Positions 22,881 through 34,900 are shown, numbered from the stretch's first letter. The stretch: DNA of 64,000 bases from Cricetomys ansorgei (GCA_026225945.1 JAMJFZ010000711.1:1899501-1963500), one strand, 5' to 3'. The notes: generated from the sequence alone by a model not told the origin. Program-made: numbers and translations.

Positions 22881-24295
22881 TAAGAACTCTAGTCTTCCCA
22901 TTCATCTCAAAAGTGTGTCCCTGACTTCATGACAGAATTATAAATACTGTCTAAGGAGTCTGTCTTATAAATCTAGCATGAAGGTCATCTTATGGATAGC
23001 ATGGGTCAGTTTGTCTATTCTGTGCAACAATTTATGATATCACTTGTTGATATTATATCAAATGACAATAGTCTGCATCCTAGAGACTTCCGATACTACA
23101 CTTTTATACTATTAGTCCTGTTGAAGAAAATAAAGAACTGATTTGCTACTGGATTTGTTCTTAATGTTGTAATTACTGTTGCTGTTGTCAATCAACCTAT
23201 CAAGTCCAGAGAAAATGCCACAACCTATGTTTAGAAGCTATGATTTAATGTTAGATCATACTCCAACTCTTTTCAGTGATGGTGAATCTAACCTCAATAT
23301 GTGTCTGCTATGATCCAAACTGAGCAAGGACCAGGGGAGTCTGACTATACTTCAACTAGGCTTCTAAGCTCTTCATTGTACTTGCTGGGATAAATTCCAC
23401 ATATGTTCAGCTCAGGGATGAGTCTGATACTTTACTAATAAGATTTAAGTCATTTTTTTATTCTATCTCCTTTCTGTCCAGAATTTCATATTTTGTCTTC
23501 CAGTGCCTTGTCTTGATTATCAGTATACAAAACATGGCAATTTGACTCCTTACACTGCGCTGTCATATACTTCCTGAAACTGCATATTCCTCTTTGAAGT
23601 TCCAAGAAAAGAAAGGAAGGAACTAATCTTTTCCCAATGCCCTTTGAATTGTGGAAGTCCCTTTTTATAATTTCTCTTAATAATAACAACAACAAAGTCT
23701 TATATTTCAAATTTTTAGATTCCTGTATTACCACTTGGACCACCATTACAGAAGGACAGGATCAAGATTAGGGTCCCCCAGGGTTCCATGAAAAGAGAAA
23801 AACAAAACCCAAAATACAAAACCAAGAAGGATTAGTAATTTCCCACCCAGGCAACTCATGAGGGGCCATCATTTCCAGTCCTCTGACCATGAACACAGAG
23901 CGGATTTTTCTTGCACACTTTACTCTTCTACCATTGTAAAGAACAAGAATAGGGGCCACTCAGGAGTCCAAGCTGAGAGTTCAATGAGGATGGGGCAGAA
24001 ACTCACCAGCATTAGTAGCCCTCCAGCTTTCATGTCCTTCCTAATCCCTCCACTACTACTGACTCTTCAGGGACTTCAAACAGTTGTTTTCTGTACTCTG
24101 TCCAGGGATTTTAGTTGTAATCCACAACAGAGAGAAACATTGTGCTTGCTCTACCTTACAGAATCAGAACCACAAAAGTTCCAGAAATAAACCCTGACAA
24201 TTATAATCAATTGCTTTTTCTTAAAGGTGGTGAGGCAATGAATGGGGAGTAAATAGTTTCCTTAACAAGTGTTCTTAGTAAAGTTAGATAACCAT
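22881..24295. other. No recognised gene; possibly continuation of the old repeat
   Basis: The texture stays repeat-like to about 24200 but I cannot align it. An open frame of 110 codons (23858-24190, plus) has no recognised motif. Confidence 0.35.
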
Positions 24296-24302
24296 ATGCA
24301 CT

Positions 24303-24370
24303 GGTGGTAGCAGCAGCAGTAGTAATAATAATAGTGATGATGATGATTATGATGACGATGATAACAATGA
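24303..24370. repeat. (GTA/GAT)n trinucleotide tract
   Basis: GGTAGCAGCAGCAGTAGTAA passes into TAATAATAGTGATGATGATG and further GAT-type triplets. The repeat is imperfect. Confidence 0.9.
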
Positions 24371-24384
24371 ACTTGAACTTTTAC

Positions 24385-25084
24385 CTCATACAACATTCAA
24401 AATTAAACTCCAAATAGGACAAAGGCCTAAATGAAAAACAAAAACTTTCAGGAGAGAAAAAGGGGACCACTGCAACCTTCAAGTAGGTAAAAAGGTTCTT
24501 GAATATGACACCAAAATATCATGCATAAGAACTTAAGAAATGGAATAGTCATCAAATTTTAGAACTCTTCTTTTTCAAAAATATTTATTTTGAAAATAGA
24601 AAAAAATGTCAAATCCCATGCTTACTTTTAATGTTTTATGCCAAAATAAAATTTTTAAATCACCTCTCATAATTCAAGTCAGTGAATCCAATGGGAGAAA
24701 ATGAATGAAAGAAATGTGATGGGCATTAAACAAAGCACACATATGACCAAGCACTATGAAAGGCCAATCATCTTCAGCCACTGGGAGCTGAAGCTCTAAC
24801 ACAATGGCATAGCACTACACATGCCACAAGAAACACCTGCAACACTGAATGCTACTGTGTGTGCCCACACACTTCACTTCATATATATTGCTGCTGGTGG
24901 GGATGAAAAAACAGTACAGTTGCCTTTTTTGTAAGTTACTCAGAATACCCAGCAAACCTTCTCTTCAACATCAACCTCAGATAGCATAAAACATCAATAC
25001 AAAGACATTTATAAGTGACTGCACCATTGCTGTTCACAATAGCTAGAAACTAAAAACAATCCAAATGTCCATTGTATTTGCTAT
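24385..25084 (+). mobile_element. Ancient LINE-1 ORF2 fragment (5' segment of a split copy)
   Basis: Contains TTTTACCTCATACAACATTC, AACTCCAAATAGGACAAAGG, CCTAAATGAAAAACAAAAAC, a GTTCTTGAATATGACACCAA block, then TTCACAATAGCTAGAAACTA and CAATCCAAATGTCCATTGTA. This is the C-terminal part of ORF2 with many frame breaks. It continues at 25486 after another insertion. Confidence 0.75.
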
Positions 25085-25485
25085 TTTTCTCATCTCTATG
25101 ACCAAATACCTGACAAGAGGTGACTTAAAGAGGAAGAGCTTATTTGGCTCCTTTGGCTAGAGGTTTGAGACAAAAGCATATCCAGACAGGAGTGGAATGC
25201 AACAGCATTCAAGTGGTGGCTAATCTGTGAGGCCATTTACTCACATTTCAGGATATTAGTGAGCAGAGAGGCAGCTGGCACACTCATCTGCATTTCCATT
25301 TTTTCCTCTTTCATTCGTTCTAGGGCCTTGGCACATGATGTTGCCACCCACGTAAGGGTAAACTGTGAGTCTCCTCAATAAATCCTCTCTGGAAAAGTAT
25401 CTCCACAGATAGTCACAAAAGTGTATTTCTTATGGATCTAATCCACTCAAATTGACAATGGAGATTAACCATCACACTCATTAAT
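25085..25485. mobile_element. Rodent medium-copy interspersed repeat nested in the LINE-1
   Basis: CTATGACCAAATACCTGACA, TTATTTGGCTCCTTTGGCTA, TGATGTTGCCACCCACGTAA, CAATAAATCCTCTCTGGAAA and ATTGACAATGGAGATTAACC match a widespread non-coding rodent repeat. I think it is of the URR1 (hAT-like) type, but the name is uncertain. The flanks read as two halves of one L1. Confidence 0.6.
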
Positions 25486-25690
25486 ACATAATAGCCAAAT
25501 TAAATATCCATGGAACGGAATGCTATATATCACAATAGAAGAAGAAATTGATACAAATGATTGCAAACACATCACAAAGAAAGATGTCAAACACAAAGGC
25601 TTATATAAAAGTTATAAACAAAGGTTATAAAACAAACACAAAGGTTATAAAATTTTACCCATAGTTTCAGAAAAGCAAGTCCACACATTA
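25486..25690 (+). mobile_element. Ancient LINE-1, continuation after the nested repeat
   Basis: AATATCCATGGAACGGAATG, then GAAGAAATTGATACAAATGA and GATGTCAAACACAAAGGCTT follow the expected L1 order directly after the half ending at 25084. A triple GGTTATAAA motif occurs at 25608-25652. Confidence 0.65.
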
Positions 25691-25779
25691 TGGTATCAAA
25701 GAATACATCTGGACTTTGTCCCTGGTTCTTGGTTTCAAAAACTCTTGGAATTTGAGTTTTTGTTATACAATGATTTTGT

Positions 25780-25948
25780 TCTTGATGGTGGAGGTGGTGG
25801 AGGTGGTGGTGGAGGAGGCAGTGGTGGTGGTGGTAGTGGTGGTGGTGGTGGAGGAGGCAATGGTAGTAGAGGCAGTGGTGGTAGCAGTGGTGGTAGAGGT
25901 GGTGGAGGAGGCAGTAGTGGTAGACGCAGTGGCGGTGATTGATGATAT
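25780..25948. repeat. (GGT)n-type trinucleotide expansion, G-rich plus strand
   Basis: About 170 bp of GGT/GGA/AGT triplets. Because the period is three and stops are rare, several frames on both strands stay open (valine/glutamate-, glycine-, threonine- and histidine-rich). These are by-products: the composition is pure repeat, with no start context or domain. Repeated GG and GGG runs allow G-quadruplex formation on the plus strand. Confidence 0.95.
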
Positions 25949-26505
25949 CAATGGTCGGGGCCCAGTATATAGTAATGGTGGTGGTGATAACGATGTGCAG
26001 CTGCTGGTGGTAGCAACACGGCACTTGAGGACAGGAGGGAGGCTGAAGATTCAGTTGTTCAGTCAACTGTACAGCCAGTGGTTTAGTTTATCACATCAGT
26101 AAATGAAATCTCTGAATATTGAAATCTAGAGAACTCTCATAGCTGATGGCCATTATGTGATGCTCATTTAGCCTACAGGATAAAGCAAAGAGCTCAGAAC
26201 ACAGGCTCTATCTAGATCTTACCCCTATGTAGCCTTAAAACTTGAATCAGGAAATGTTCAGTGAATTTTGTAAATCATTCTAAGAGGATTACTAAACCCA
26301 CGAGAAGTGTGGAAATCTCCAAACTAACAATCAACGTAAGAGCAAGTATCTCCTAAGACTGGTGACTGGGTCTGAAATAACAGTGGGTGCACAGCCCTTT
26401 TGTGTGGACAATCTGATACTAACACTTGATAGATTGTGTTAGTGTTGTAATGTAACACTCCCATGTGGTGGGGAAAGAGAACAAGAAACAAAATAAATAA
26501 GCAAT
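25949..26505. other. No recognised gene
   Basis: Probably old LINE-1 3' UTR remnant, judging from its position between L1 parts. I see no exact landmarks. Confidence 0.35.
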
Positions 26506-26605
26506 TCTTGAGGTCTGGGATAGCAGTAATATTGAATGCAATTGGAATTTTGAAGAATGATAGAACTATTTCCAAAGAGATTTGATGATGGTTATACAAT
26601 TCTGA
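26506..26605 (+). mobile_element. Ancient LINE-1 3' UTR fragment
   Basis: GAAGAATGATAGAACTATTT, then TTTGATGATGGTTATACAAT and TCTGAAAAATGTACAAAAGG resemble the GATGGTGATGGTTGCACAA block near the end of old L1s. The continuation expected after it is found at 27966. Confidence 0.45.
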
Positions 26606-26609
26606 AAAA

Positions 26610-27962
26610 TGTACAAAAGGAGTGTGGGGCAGGGTGAGAGATAACTGACACTACGGATGCTTTTAAATAGCATACGGGAGCCTACTATTTATAAGCTCCA
26701 TACATAGTTCATATAAAAGTTTAATTGGAGTTACTCCACTCAGGGGATAATGTTTCTCCCAGAAGCCATAGGATGCCAAATAAAAAGCCTAATACCAGGT
26801 GTATGGTGCTTCCCTTCAAGTTGTTGGTTAAGGTTGTCCCAAAGGCTCCCAAAACAATATAAGCCATCACCACTGTCCTTGGTTGCCCAACACAACTTTA
26901 TGGTAAAACACTGTTACTAAAGACACCACACACTTTGATCATAGGACACAGAGAAATCAAACAGTTATGACAAGGAAGCTTATTCCTTGCTAGCTAAATT
27001 TCATAGCACCAGAAGGTGCTATGTAGGCTTCGGTGGGTGGGGATAGTCATCAACAGCCTTACCCAACTGTGAACTCTATGAGTTACAATAATGACTAGCA
27101 TGGTACATGCCCATGTGTGCAAGAGTAGCATAAACACTGTAAAGTAAGCAACCACTTCCTACTTGGATATACGACAAGGTCCCTGGGAGAAAACACATAC
27201 CTAGTACCATAAATCTGGCCAAAGACACATGGTTGGGAAAATCACAGGCCCTAGGGGTGAATCTGCTACTATTATTTTACTTGATGGCCATAGACTCCAA
27301 CTGTCCTCTAACTGTGTATCACTAGCTTACACAACTCTCAGACCTGACAGAGAATTTTCACTGTGTAGTGGATAGTGAAAAATGAAGAAACTCACAAGGG
27401 ACTGGTCAAAGTACAAAGAGTAAGTGTCCATGGAGTGCTCAGCCACAAATGGGATGTCTGTATCACTCTACCTATCCCAAGACTCAGGTACCAGAGAGGA
27501 AGAAGAGAATGAAAGATTGTAGGAGCCAGAGCTAAGGAGGCCCAGCATTAAACAGTATCTTCTGGTCATGATGGCTGCATCCCTAAACTGATAGCAGCTG
27601 TGATGATGAAGCCAGTCAACACTCTGGCATAAAATGGAAAAGGTTCACAGGCCTCTACCCCTAACTGAAGAACTAACGACAGCTGAAGATTTCTGGGATA
27701 GAAAGAGTCAGCTTTCTTTAAGGGTACGGTCCCTGGTTGATTGACCAGACTCCATTGGATGGTCCATACACAAGTATATGAAAAACACAAACTGGACTCA
27801 ATGGGTTATAAAATAAGGAGGACATAAAGTTGAGAAGAGTTGGAGAGGTGGGAAGTGAATCTGTTAGGAGTTAGAGAAGGTTTGGAATAACTATGATGGA
27901 AATACATTGTATATACGTATGAAATTCTCAAAAAATAATAAAAATATTATATCAAAATTTAA
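26610..27962 (+). mobile_element. Lx-like rodent LINE-1 3' UTR (about 1.35 kb, 5'-truncated)
   Basis: Long, well preserved series: CTCCCAGAAGCCATAGGATG, GGTTAAGGTTGTCCCAAAGG, CTCCCAAAACAATATAAGCC, TCATCAACAGCCTTACCCAA, AAATGGGATGTCTGTATCAC, GAAAGATTGTAGGAGCCAGA and TACATTGTATATACGTATGA, ending in CTCAAAAAATAATAAAAATA. Only the 3' UTR inserted, as is usual for 5'-truncated L1 copies. No coding part is present. Confidence 0.8.
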
Positions 27963-27965
27963 AAA

Positions 27966-28035
27966 TCATTGAACTGTACACTGTCAATCAAGATAATATC
28001 TATTGTGCCATAATTAGAAAATCCATTTTTAAAAA
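27966..28035 (+). mobile_element. Ancient LINE-1 terminal segment resuming after the nested Lx copy
   Basis: TCATTGAACTGTACACTGTC and TATCTATTGTGCCATAATTA match the terminal block (CACTGAACTGTACAC) of old L1s. This continues the piece ending near 26605. Confidence 0.45.
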
Positions 28036-30940
28036 TCTAATCAAGTTTCCAAGATTACACAAGGTATTTAAAAAGTTGTGTTTATCACAGTTCTTTCTAC
28101 AGTCTCACAATGAACAAGATATTTAATAATACTATAATCACTAAAAAATAACAATAAATAAAGGTTTACCATGAGAACATTATATCTGAAGAAACTAGCA
28201 TTGTTAAATCAGGTCACCAACTTCACACAAGCAAAACGGACTATGCCCACATTATAATCTTAGGAAAAAGAAATGGGTAACAGTGGTAAAGTGGTTTGAG
28301 GTGAGACACTCTAGACTTAGACGATGTTCTACTTGTCCTTATTAATCCCAGGGACTTTACGACTGATTGAGATTGTTCTTTCCACATTCTTACATTTGAT
28401 GACCTCACAATCCCCATAAACCACATCAGAAGTACTATTACATAAGCATATACGCATATTAAAACACATACAATCATATATTCTGCAAATTTATATTCAG
28501 GAATTGTTGGTTTAACATGTCAAGTAATAAGCAAAGAGAAGGGGAACCTTACTTATATTTGGGACTTTATGTTTAGTTTGTAACCCCTGAGCTTCTTTTG
28601 CTGATGTGCACCTCATTCTATTCCTGAAATTGCCTCTCTGAAAAGAGACTGTACTTCTACTCATCCTCCCCACACCCATGACCTCCTCAGCCCACTGTAA
28701 TCTAACTTGTAGCTACTATGACAAGTCAAAGTCACTGATCCAAACATTTTTAACATTGCATCATCAATGCAATCATCAAGATACCTAAACAATCTTTCTT
28801 ATAAGCTTTGATCTTGTTTTCATCCAAACATGGGACATCTGTGGAATATTGACTTAAATTAAGGGAACCTCTCTACCATTAATCCAAAATGTTCTTTCTG
28901 ACATGCCTCCCCTGAACAACAGCACATACTACTTGCCACTACACATGATTTCACCTACTGAGGACAAATCAACAAAAAGTCATATGCACACAAAATAGTA
29001 AAAATCATATCTAAATAAACATCTATTTCTATGTCAAAAAGTTTAATGACTACTGCTGAACTGATTCTAATATTACACACATAATTATTTTGGTACATTC
29101 TAACCAGAGGAAACTTTTCTCTGTATACTCAAAGAATTGAATTTTTTAAAGGCCTGCATATTTTAATGTTTACAACCATATTTACATATACATGTATTCA
29201 AGTTTAAGTTTAGTGGGTGGCTGGCTTAAGGGAAGTGGTTGGGACTAGCCTTACCCATATGGAAATAATTAGTCTCCTGGCCTAAAGCTGGTATTAGGAT
29301 CAAAACAAGCTGATGTTATCTTAAGAATCCTTCCAATTTCTGAAAAGTAAAACCTAAGAATTTGATAGTTGGTCAGATATTGCTTTGGTTAAGAAAAAAA
29401 AAGTGTAAGACATTTACTTTTATGTTTAAATCAAAAACAGTTTGGTTTAATAAAGCATATAAGGATATTTTATAAGGTAGAGAGAGATGAATGCAGTATC
29501 TGGCACACCTGTAGCCTCAGCTTCCTCAGATGGCTATGGCAGCAAGGTCACTGAAGCTCAGGAGTCCCAGAGAAGCCTGGTCAAATGTGAAGAAATTGGG
29601 GGTGGGAAGTATTACTTCAGTACAGAAAGTCACACTCATATAGTTAGAAAAGAGAAGGTATTTAAAATCTGTGTTCAGTCCGTTGACTCCTTTGAACCAA
29701 AGTTTTCTAAATGAACTTTGCAAGTTTAGAGTAAGAATAGAAGTCACTGGCAGGTAATAAAATTGTGAAATGTTAATCACCTACACCAAATAAAATATTG
29801 TTGCAATTCACAACTGGAGAACTAAAAAAGATCAAAACATTACTTTAGACAAGTCACCAACTGAAGGAATTCAGTGCCTATCCCATGCAGATTGGTGACA
29901 GTGAGATTTATTTTCTACATGACCAGTTGGACACCTCCACTGAGGCCTCATCTAACACTGCATCACCAAGACGTGATGACTTTACTGACCTCAAACTTTC
30001 TGTTTTGTAATCAAGACTCATTTATTCCCAATATATTACAGAAATAGGTTTGGGAATTTTCTGCATAATATCTCTTGTTCATAATGAATAGACCACAGCC
30101 TATAATTTTTTCATTTGTCCTTTGGATCCTGTTAAATACATTATAACTTTTATAGGATAAAATCTAATAAAGCATTGTACAGTTTATCAAAAATCAATTT
30201 GGAAATCAATCCAGAAGAAAAAAAAAAAAAAAACATCGGGGGGCATTCTACAAAAGCCAAAATTCTTGTAATTTTCTTTTCTTGGAAGATACAAGGAAAT
30301 GAAGGTAAACTAATACAATCAATGGAGAGACTATTTCAGTGTCAGTGGATACTCACAAGGTGTGTATCGTAATACTTTATTCCTGTTTTTAAAAACACAA
30401 AAATCAAGGTTTTGTTTTGCAAAACTGCAATCCAGTTTTCTTTGCTGGATCAATTGAAAGCCTGCATCTGTCGAAGGTCAGCATCTCACTAACCTCAATA
30501 GGACCTTTGTCCAAGAATATTTGAACTTATCAGAACTGGGTACTCAGCATACAGTAACTTTACCATCTTTTGTATACAGCATTCTTTACATGTCAGTTTT
30601 TCTCCTGTCAGTGCACTTCCTGACAAGCACTTCCTGACATGTTTATCACTTGTATAAAAACAAAGATACGATCAGCAGGATTTGGTTGAGTAAATCTAGG
30701 AAGTTTGTAACTGAACACATATTGTATGTACTACAGCATGCGCCAATCTAAAGAGCATGTCTTTCAAGGACAAAACCGACCACTCAGAAGGGAGCATAGC
30801 ACTGTTAGCCCAACTATGGATCAAATCACTTAAACACTGTCACTATCAACTCTCAAAATACATACTATGAAAAATCACAAGACCCCCACATAATGAAGTA
30901 CAAAATAATTATGATTTAGCACAGGGAAAATTCTAATGAA
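28036..30940. other. No recognised gene or repeat
   Basis: AT-rich with scattered short frames and a poly(A) run at about 30217-30232. I found no splice-bounded open segment that I would defend. Confidence 0.4.
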
Positions 30941-30944
30941 ATTA

Positions 30945-31095
30945 GTTCATGCTAGACACTGTGCTAGATGCCTTATAAACATGTGATCTGATTTCATACA
31001 GTTCTAGACACGGCGCTTTTATCTTTATTCACAGAAGACACTGAATGGAAAGGTTCTATTTGATAAATTACAGACTCAACTAGTTGTTGAGAATT
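30945..31095 (-). mobile_element. MIR SINE, antisense
   Basis: The plus strand reads CTAGACACTGTGCTAGATGC, CTTATAAACATGTGATCTGA, then CTTTTATCTTTATTCACAGA and GAATGGAAAGGTTCTATTTG. This is the reverse complement of the 3' two-thirds of MIR. Confidence 0.7.
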
Positions 31096-31384
31096 CTAGG
31101 AGCTTAAGCTGTTAGATTTGTTTGTGACTTTACAGCATAGAGGACCTTGCAGACATACAACAATGATTCAAGAGAAGAAAGGGGAGAGAAAAGATGTTAT
31201 ATATTTCTACAGAACCACAGGCTGTATTTGCCAAAGATGCTCTTCAGTAAATATCTGCTTCCAGTTATTGGCATTCTGGTGCTGTCAAACCTCAAAGATG
31301 CTCCTGTTACATCTCTCGAATTTTGAGATTTTTGTCTCACTTCAGTGATAATGGTTAAGTTTAAGAAAATAACTGACAACACCA

Positions 31385-31815
31385 CCTGGAAAGGGTGCTG
31401 GGAAAGGGGAACACTCATCCACTGCTAGTGAGAATGCAAACTGGTGCGGCCACTATGAAAATCAATGAGGATTGATCTCCACTAGGAAAATCAATGAGGA
31501 GAATTCTGAAATAACTAAAAACAGATCTATCCTCTCACCCAGCTGTACCATTCTTTGGCATAGAACCAAAGGATTCAACATCCTATTATAGAGATACTTG
31601 CTCAGCCATGTTCCCTGCATATACATGATGGAATTCTATTCAGATGTAAAGAAAAATTAAACATGAACTCTGCACATAAATGGATAGAACTGGAAAATAT
31701 AATCAGTGAAGTAAACCCAGATCCAGAAAGACAAATACAGCAAGTTCCCTCTCTTATGGACCCTAGCACTAAATCTCTGAAGTAGCATACTACTAACTTT
31801 TAAAAATAAAATGTA
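31385..31815 (+). mobile_element. LINE-1 ORF2 3' segment
   Basis: Ordered ORF2 landmarks: ACACTCATCCACTGCTAGTG, AGAATGCAAACTGGTGCGGC, CACCCAGCTGTACCATTCTT, AAATGGATAGAACTGGAAAA and TATAATCAGTGAAGTAAACC, then CTCTCTTATGGACCCTAGCA. A short internal duplication of AATCAATGAGGA lies near 31462-31500. Frames are broken. Confidence 0.8.
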
Positions 31816-32099
31816 AGTTATAAAGATATTTGTGTTATTATTTGTCTTAAACAAAAATAAAGCAGTATTTGCCACAGAATTCTTATAAAACCATCTATAA
31901 TTTTTCCATCAGACACACTCAGATCCCTATCATCTATCAGGCACCTGCCTCATGAAACAGACTTCTATAAACAAGGAATTCTGACCCTCACTATTGTGCC
32001 TCCTGTAGAACTAAATATTTTACATCAGTTATTAAAAGCAGGCTCCTAGGAAGTTATAAAAGGTTCCAATCCTCATAAGTCATACAGAATAAGTAACAC

Positions 32100-32510
32100 C
32101 TTAGGTTTTGTGATGTTTGTTTTTAATTGTTAAAGGCACATAATCTGAAATCATCTGAGAAGGCAGTCTCATGAGGGAGTGTCTAGATTAAGCTGGCCTG
32201 TGGGCATGGATTCTGGAGATTTTCTTAAATCCACTGAATGGGCTGCACAGTGGACTGACTGAAAGGGGGAAAAGGTGCTGGACACTAGCATGCATGCATT
32301 AATTAGCTGTTCCCTCTCCTTGACTATAGAGGTGATGTGACTACCCATCTCAGGTTCCTGCTGCCTTAACTTCTCTGAAACAATGGACTATAATCCGGAA
32401 TTGGAAGCCAAAAAAAAAAAAACCCTTTCTCTCTTAGTTGCTTTTTTGCCAAGGTATCTTATCACAGCAACAGGAAGTGACACTAAGACAAACACCTCAA
32501 GTAGATTTGG
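32100..32510 (+). mobile_element. Rodent medium-copy interspersed repeat
   Basis: AATCTGAAATCATCTGAGAA, GTCTAGATTAAGCTGGCCTG, AACCCTTTCTCTCTTAGTTG and TTATCACAGCAACAGGAAGT match a frequent non-coding rodent repeat. Its sense strand ends in AAATAAACCCTTTCCTC, then ATCACAGCAA. A second copy of the same family lies at 49685-50085. The family name is uncertain (possibly URR1-class). Confidence 0.6.
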
Positions 32511-32600
32511 GGTCAAATTGCATAAGCATCTTGTCAACACAGCAACCAACCATGCCGCTCTATTCTACTTTATATAATTAGCCTTTGAAATACACTTTGT

Positions 32601-32752
32601 GCCAGGCAGTAGTGGTGCACACCTTTAATCCCAACACTCGGGAGGCAGAAGCAGGTGGATCTCTGTGAGTTTGGGGCCAGCCTGGTCTACAGAATGAGTT
32701 TCTAGCACAGCAAGAGTTACAACAAAGAAACCCGGTCTCAGAAAAAAAAAAA
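32601..32752 (+). mobile_element. B1 SINE (AGAGTTACAACA variant)
   Basis: GCCAGGCAGTAGTGGTGCAC, CTTTAATCCCAACACTCGGG, GTGGATCTCTGTGAGTTTGG and GCAAGAGTTACAACAAAGAA lead to a 12-A tail. Full length, with the variant 3' segment common in this window. Confidence 0.95.
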
Positions 32753-32754
32753 AT

Positions 32755-33390
32755 CAATCAATCATGTTGTTTATTTCTTTATATTATCCTACTCAGACTA
32801 TTGTTTTTCTTAAGTTCAATAAATAAAAAAATGAAAGTCAAGATGTTATAGAGAAACAGCTATGTGTTAAAATAAATGGACATTTAAAAAATAAGATGTA
32901 TATACTAGAGCCCAACCTTATAAATTCATAGCTCTTCAAAGTAATTCTCATGAATAGACTAGATCGGTAACCAAAACTTAAAGTCCGATGTAGATAGGAT
33001 AGCTACATCTTACTAGAAGCATAAAATGTTAAAACTATCAAGGACCCTGAATTTTATATAATCCATAGTCTCCAAATCTGAATACCAATTTGTAAGAAAT
33101 TAAGTACACTACCCAAAACAGAGCTAGAAAAGCCAGGAAGAAAAACTTCCTATTCAAATGCAGGGAAGCACAACCCCACCCAAATCTCCTTAGCAAATCA
33201 CTAACTGAAGCTCACTGCAATTTAAATTACTTGAAAACCACAGACTTGCTTATACCTGATTTTAAAGTTTGGTAACTGTTTACTTCCTGACTTATTTGTA
33301 GGCTTTAACATTCCTCTCTAATAAAAATAAGTTATTGTTAAGTTGGCATGTATACTCCCCAAGTACAGGACTATTGAACAATTTTGCTCA
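32755..33390. other. No recognised feature
   Basis: AT-rich unique-looking sequence. Confidence 0.45.
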
Positions 33391-33394
33391 CTGG

Positions 33395-33458
33395 TGGATG
33401 GCAGGCACCTAAAGCAATGTCAGACATACAGAATGCTCAATAAATGCCTGAATACAAA
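33395..33458 (+). mobile_element. MIR/L2-like 3' fragment
   Basis: GGCAGGCACCTAAAGCAATG and GAATGCTCAATAAATGCCTG resemble the shared end of MIR and L2 (the TGCTCAATAAATG block). Confidence 0.55.
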
Positions 33459-33654
33459 ATCAGGAATAATTCCTCTTTCTGTTCATGAAATCCCTCCAAT
33501 ATTGCAAATGTAATGTCAAATGTGCTTTTTAAAAACAGCACAAGTTTTAATTAAATGAAAGTAAACAAAGTTGGGTTTCTTTTTAAATTTAAGCAATGCA
33601 AAAAAATTAATAGAGTCACAATAGATTAAACAATTCAACATGGCTATAGATGAG

Positions 33655-33876
33655 TGGCTCTCAACCTGTGGGTGGCAACCCCTTTGGGAGTTGAATGACT
33701 CTTTCACACGGGTCGCCTAAGACCATCTGCATATCAGATATTTATATTATGATTCACAACAGGAGTAACATTATAGTTATGAAGTAGCAGCAGAAATAAT
33801 TTTATGGTTGAGGTCACCCCAGTATGAGAAACTGTATTAAAGGGTTGCAGCATTAGAAAGGTTGAGAACCACTACT
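33655..33876 (-). mobile_element. RCHARR1-like hAT non-autonomous transposon, antisense
   Basis: Terminal inverted repeats are visible at both ends: AGTGGCTCTCAACCTGTGGG on the left and AGGTTGAGAACCACT on the right. Between them are GGGTCGCCTAAGACCATCTG and AATAATTTTATGGTTGAGGT. More complete than the copy at 73-283. 8-bp target duplications are not clear. Confidence 0.88.
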
Positions 33877-34036
33877 TTGTGTGATTCCTATCATTTAATT
33901 AAGGACTGGACATGCTACCAGCTGTCCATTATAGAGATGAAGCATTTAACTGAAACTGAGAACCTGAAATTCGACCAACCTGTGGTAACCAATCATTTAA
34001 CTTTATTTACTTCCAGACCTTTAAGAATGATCAAAT

Positions 34037-34190
34037 GAAGGTTGACCAGATGGCTCAGCAGGTAAAAACTTTCTATCCAAGCCTGATGATTTGAGTTCAA
34101 CGTTCTGAACCCACAGAAATGAAGAAGAAAGGAACCAACTTCACAAAGTTGATTTCTGTCATCCACATGTTCCAAGCTGCAAAAAATATC
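34037..34190 (+). mobile_element. B3-type SINE
   Basis: GAAGGTTGACCAGATGGCTC, then CAGCAGGTAAAAACTTTCTA, AGCCTGATGATTTGAGTTCA and GAAGAAAGGAACCAACTTCA follow the tRNA head and body of B3. It ends before a CA tail. Confidence 0.7.
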
Positions 34191-34229
34191 TAAAATGTAT
34201 TTAAAATGTACCCATTTTTCTTTAAAGTA

Positions 34230-34900
34230 GGGTGGGGGGTGGGCTGGCTGTTTTTGCTGTTTAAGTCTGGGCTCTCAAAGGCCGCTGTTACTTTTCTCAC
34301 TGGCAATTTGACTCTGTTCCTGGCTGTTAGATTTCTAACTTGAACCATTTTTAAACCTCAGCTCATAGGATTAGGAAGGAAAGGAGAAATGAAATGGAAA
34401 TGGAAAGGGAAAGGGAAAAGGAAACCTTTACAGCCCTTTTATGGCTGTCTTAATCTGTCTAAGTCTGGGGAACTGAACTAACTCTAACCCACTCTGGTTC
34501 AGCTTCTCCCAGCACAGCAATTACTGAGAAAGATCTAAACTGTAACTTTTCTAAAACCACAGTTAATCCATTTTATCTGAGCCTTATTTCTGCCTGTTTC
34601 CCCTATCATCAGCTTTTGTGCTCTCTGTTCCGCTGAAACTGTCATTTCAACTGTTTGTCTTTCTTATATACCTCCCTCCAAGCCGTTCCCAGAAGTCCAA
34701 GTGGCATTCGACCAAGAGGGGGAGGGACTTTTCTTTGGCAAAGCTTCACTCTACATATGGCCCCCACACTTCTATTAAGATACAAGTTGTACAATATTGA
34801 TTACTTTTTCCCTTTTGGTCTCCAGGAGTTTATCTTTTGCATTCATGCATAATGCATTACTAACAGAAATAAAAATTCAGGGGTTATTAGGTTGCTGGAA
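34230..34900 (-). mobile_element. Probable 3' LTR of a decayed ERVK-type provirus
   Basis: Read on the minus strand, the segment directly follows the retroviral integrase remnant. It has a TATATAAG box (complement at about 34663-34671), and downstream A-rich and pyrimidine-rich stretches consistent with R-U5. A GGAAA-type short repeat (about 34375-34430, plus strand) lies near its end. Exact TG...CA ends were not fixed. A 45-bp motif inside it recurs at about 43690-43735. Confidence 0.45.

Noticed and set aside
22557..22932. Two overlapping plus-strand frames, membrane-like
   Set aside because: They fall within sequence I recognise as an old interspersed repeat. T-rich composition explains the hydrophobicity.
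25716..26102. 128-codon plus-strand frame and 159-codon minus-strand frame over the GGT tract
   Set aside because: Both are explained by a period-three repeat that lacks stops. The residues are simply the repeat read in each frame, and there is no promoter, splice or domain evidence.
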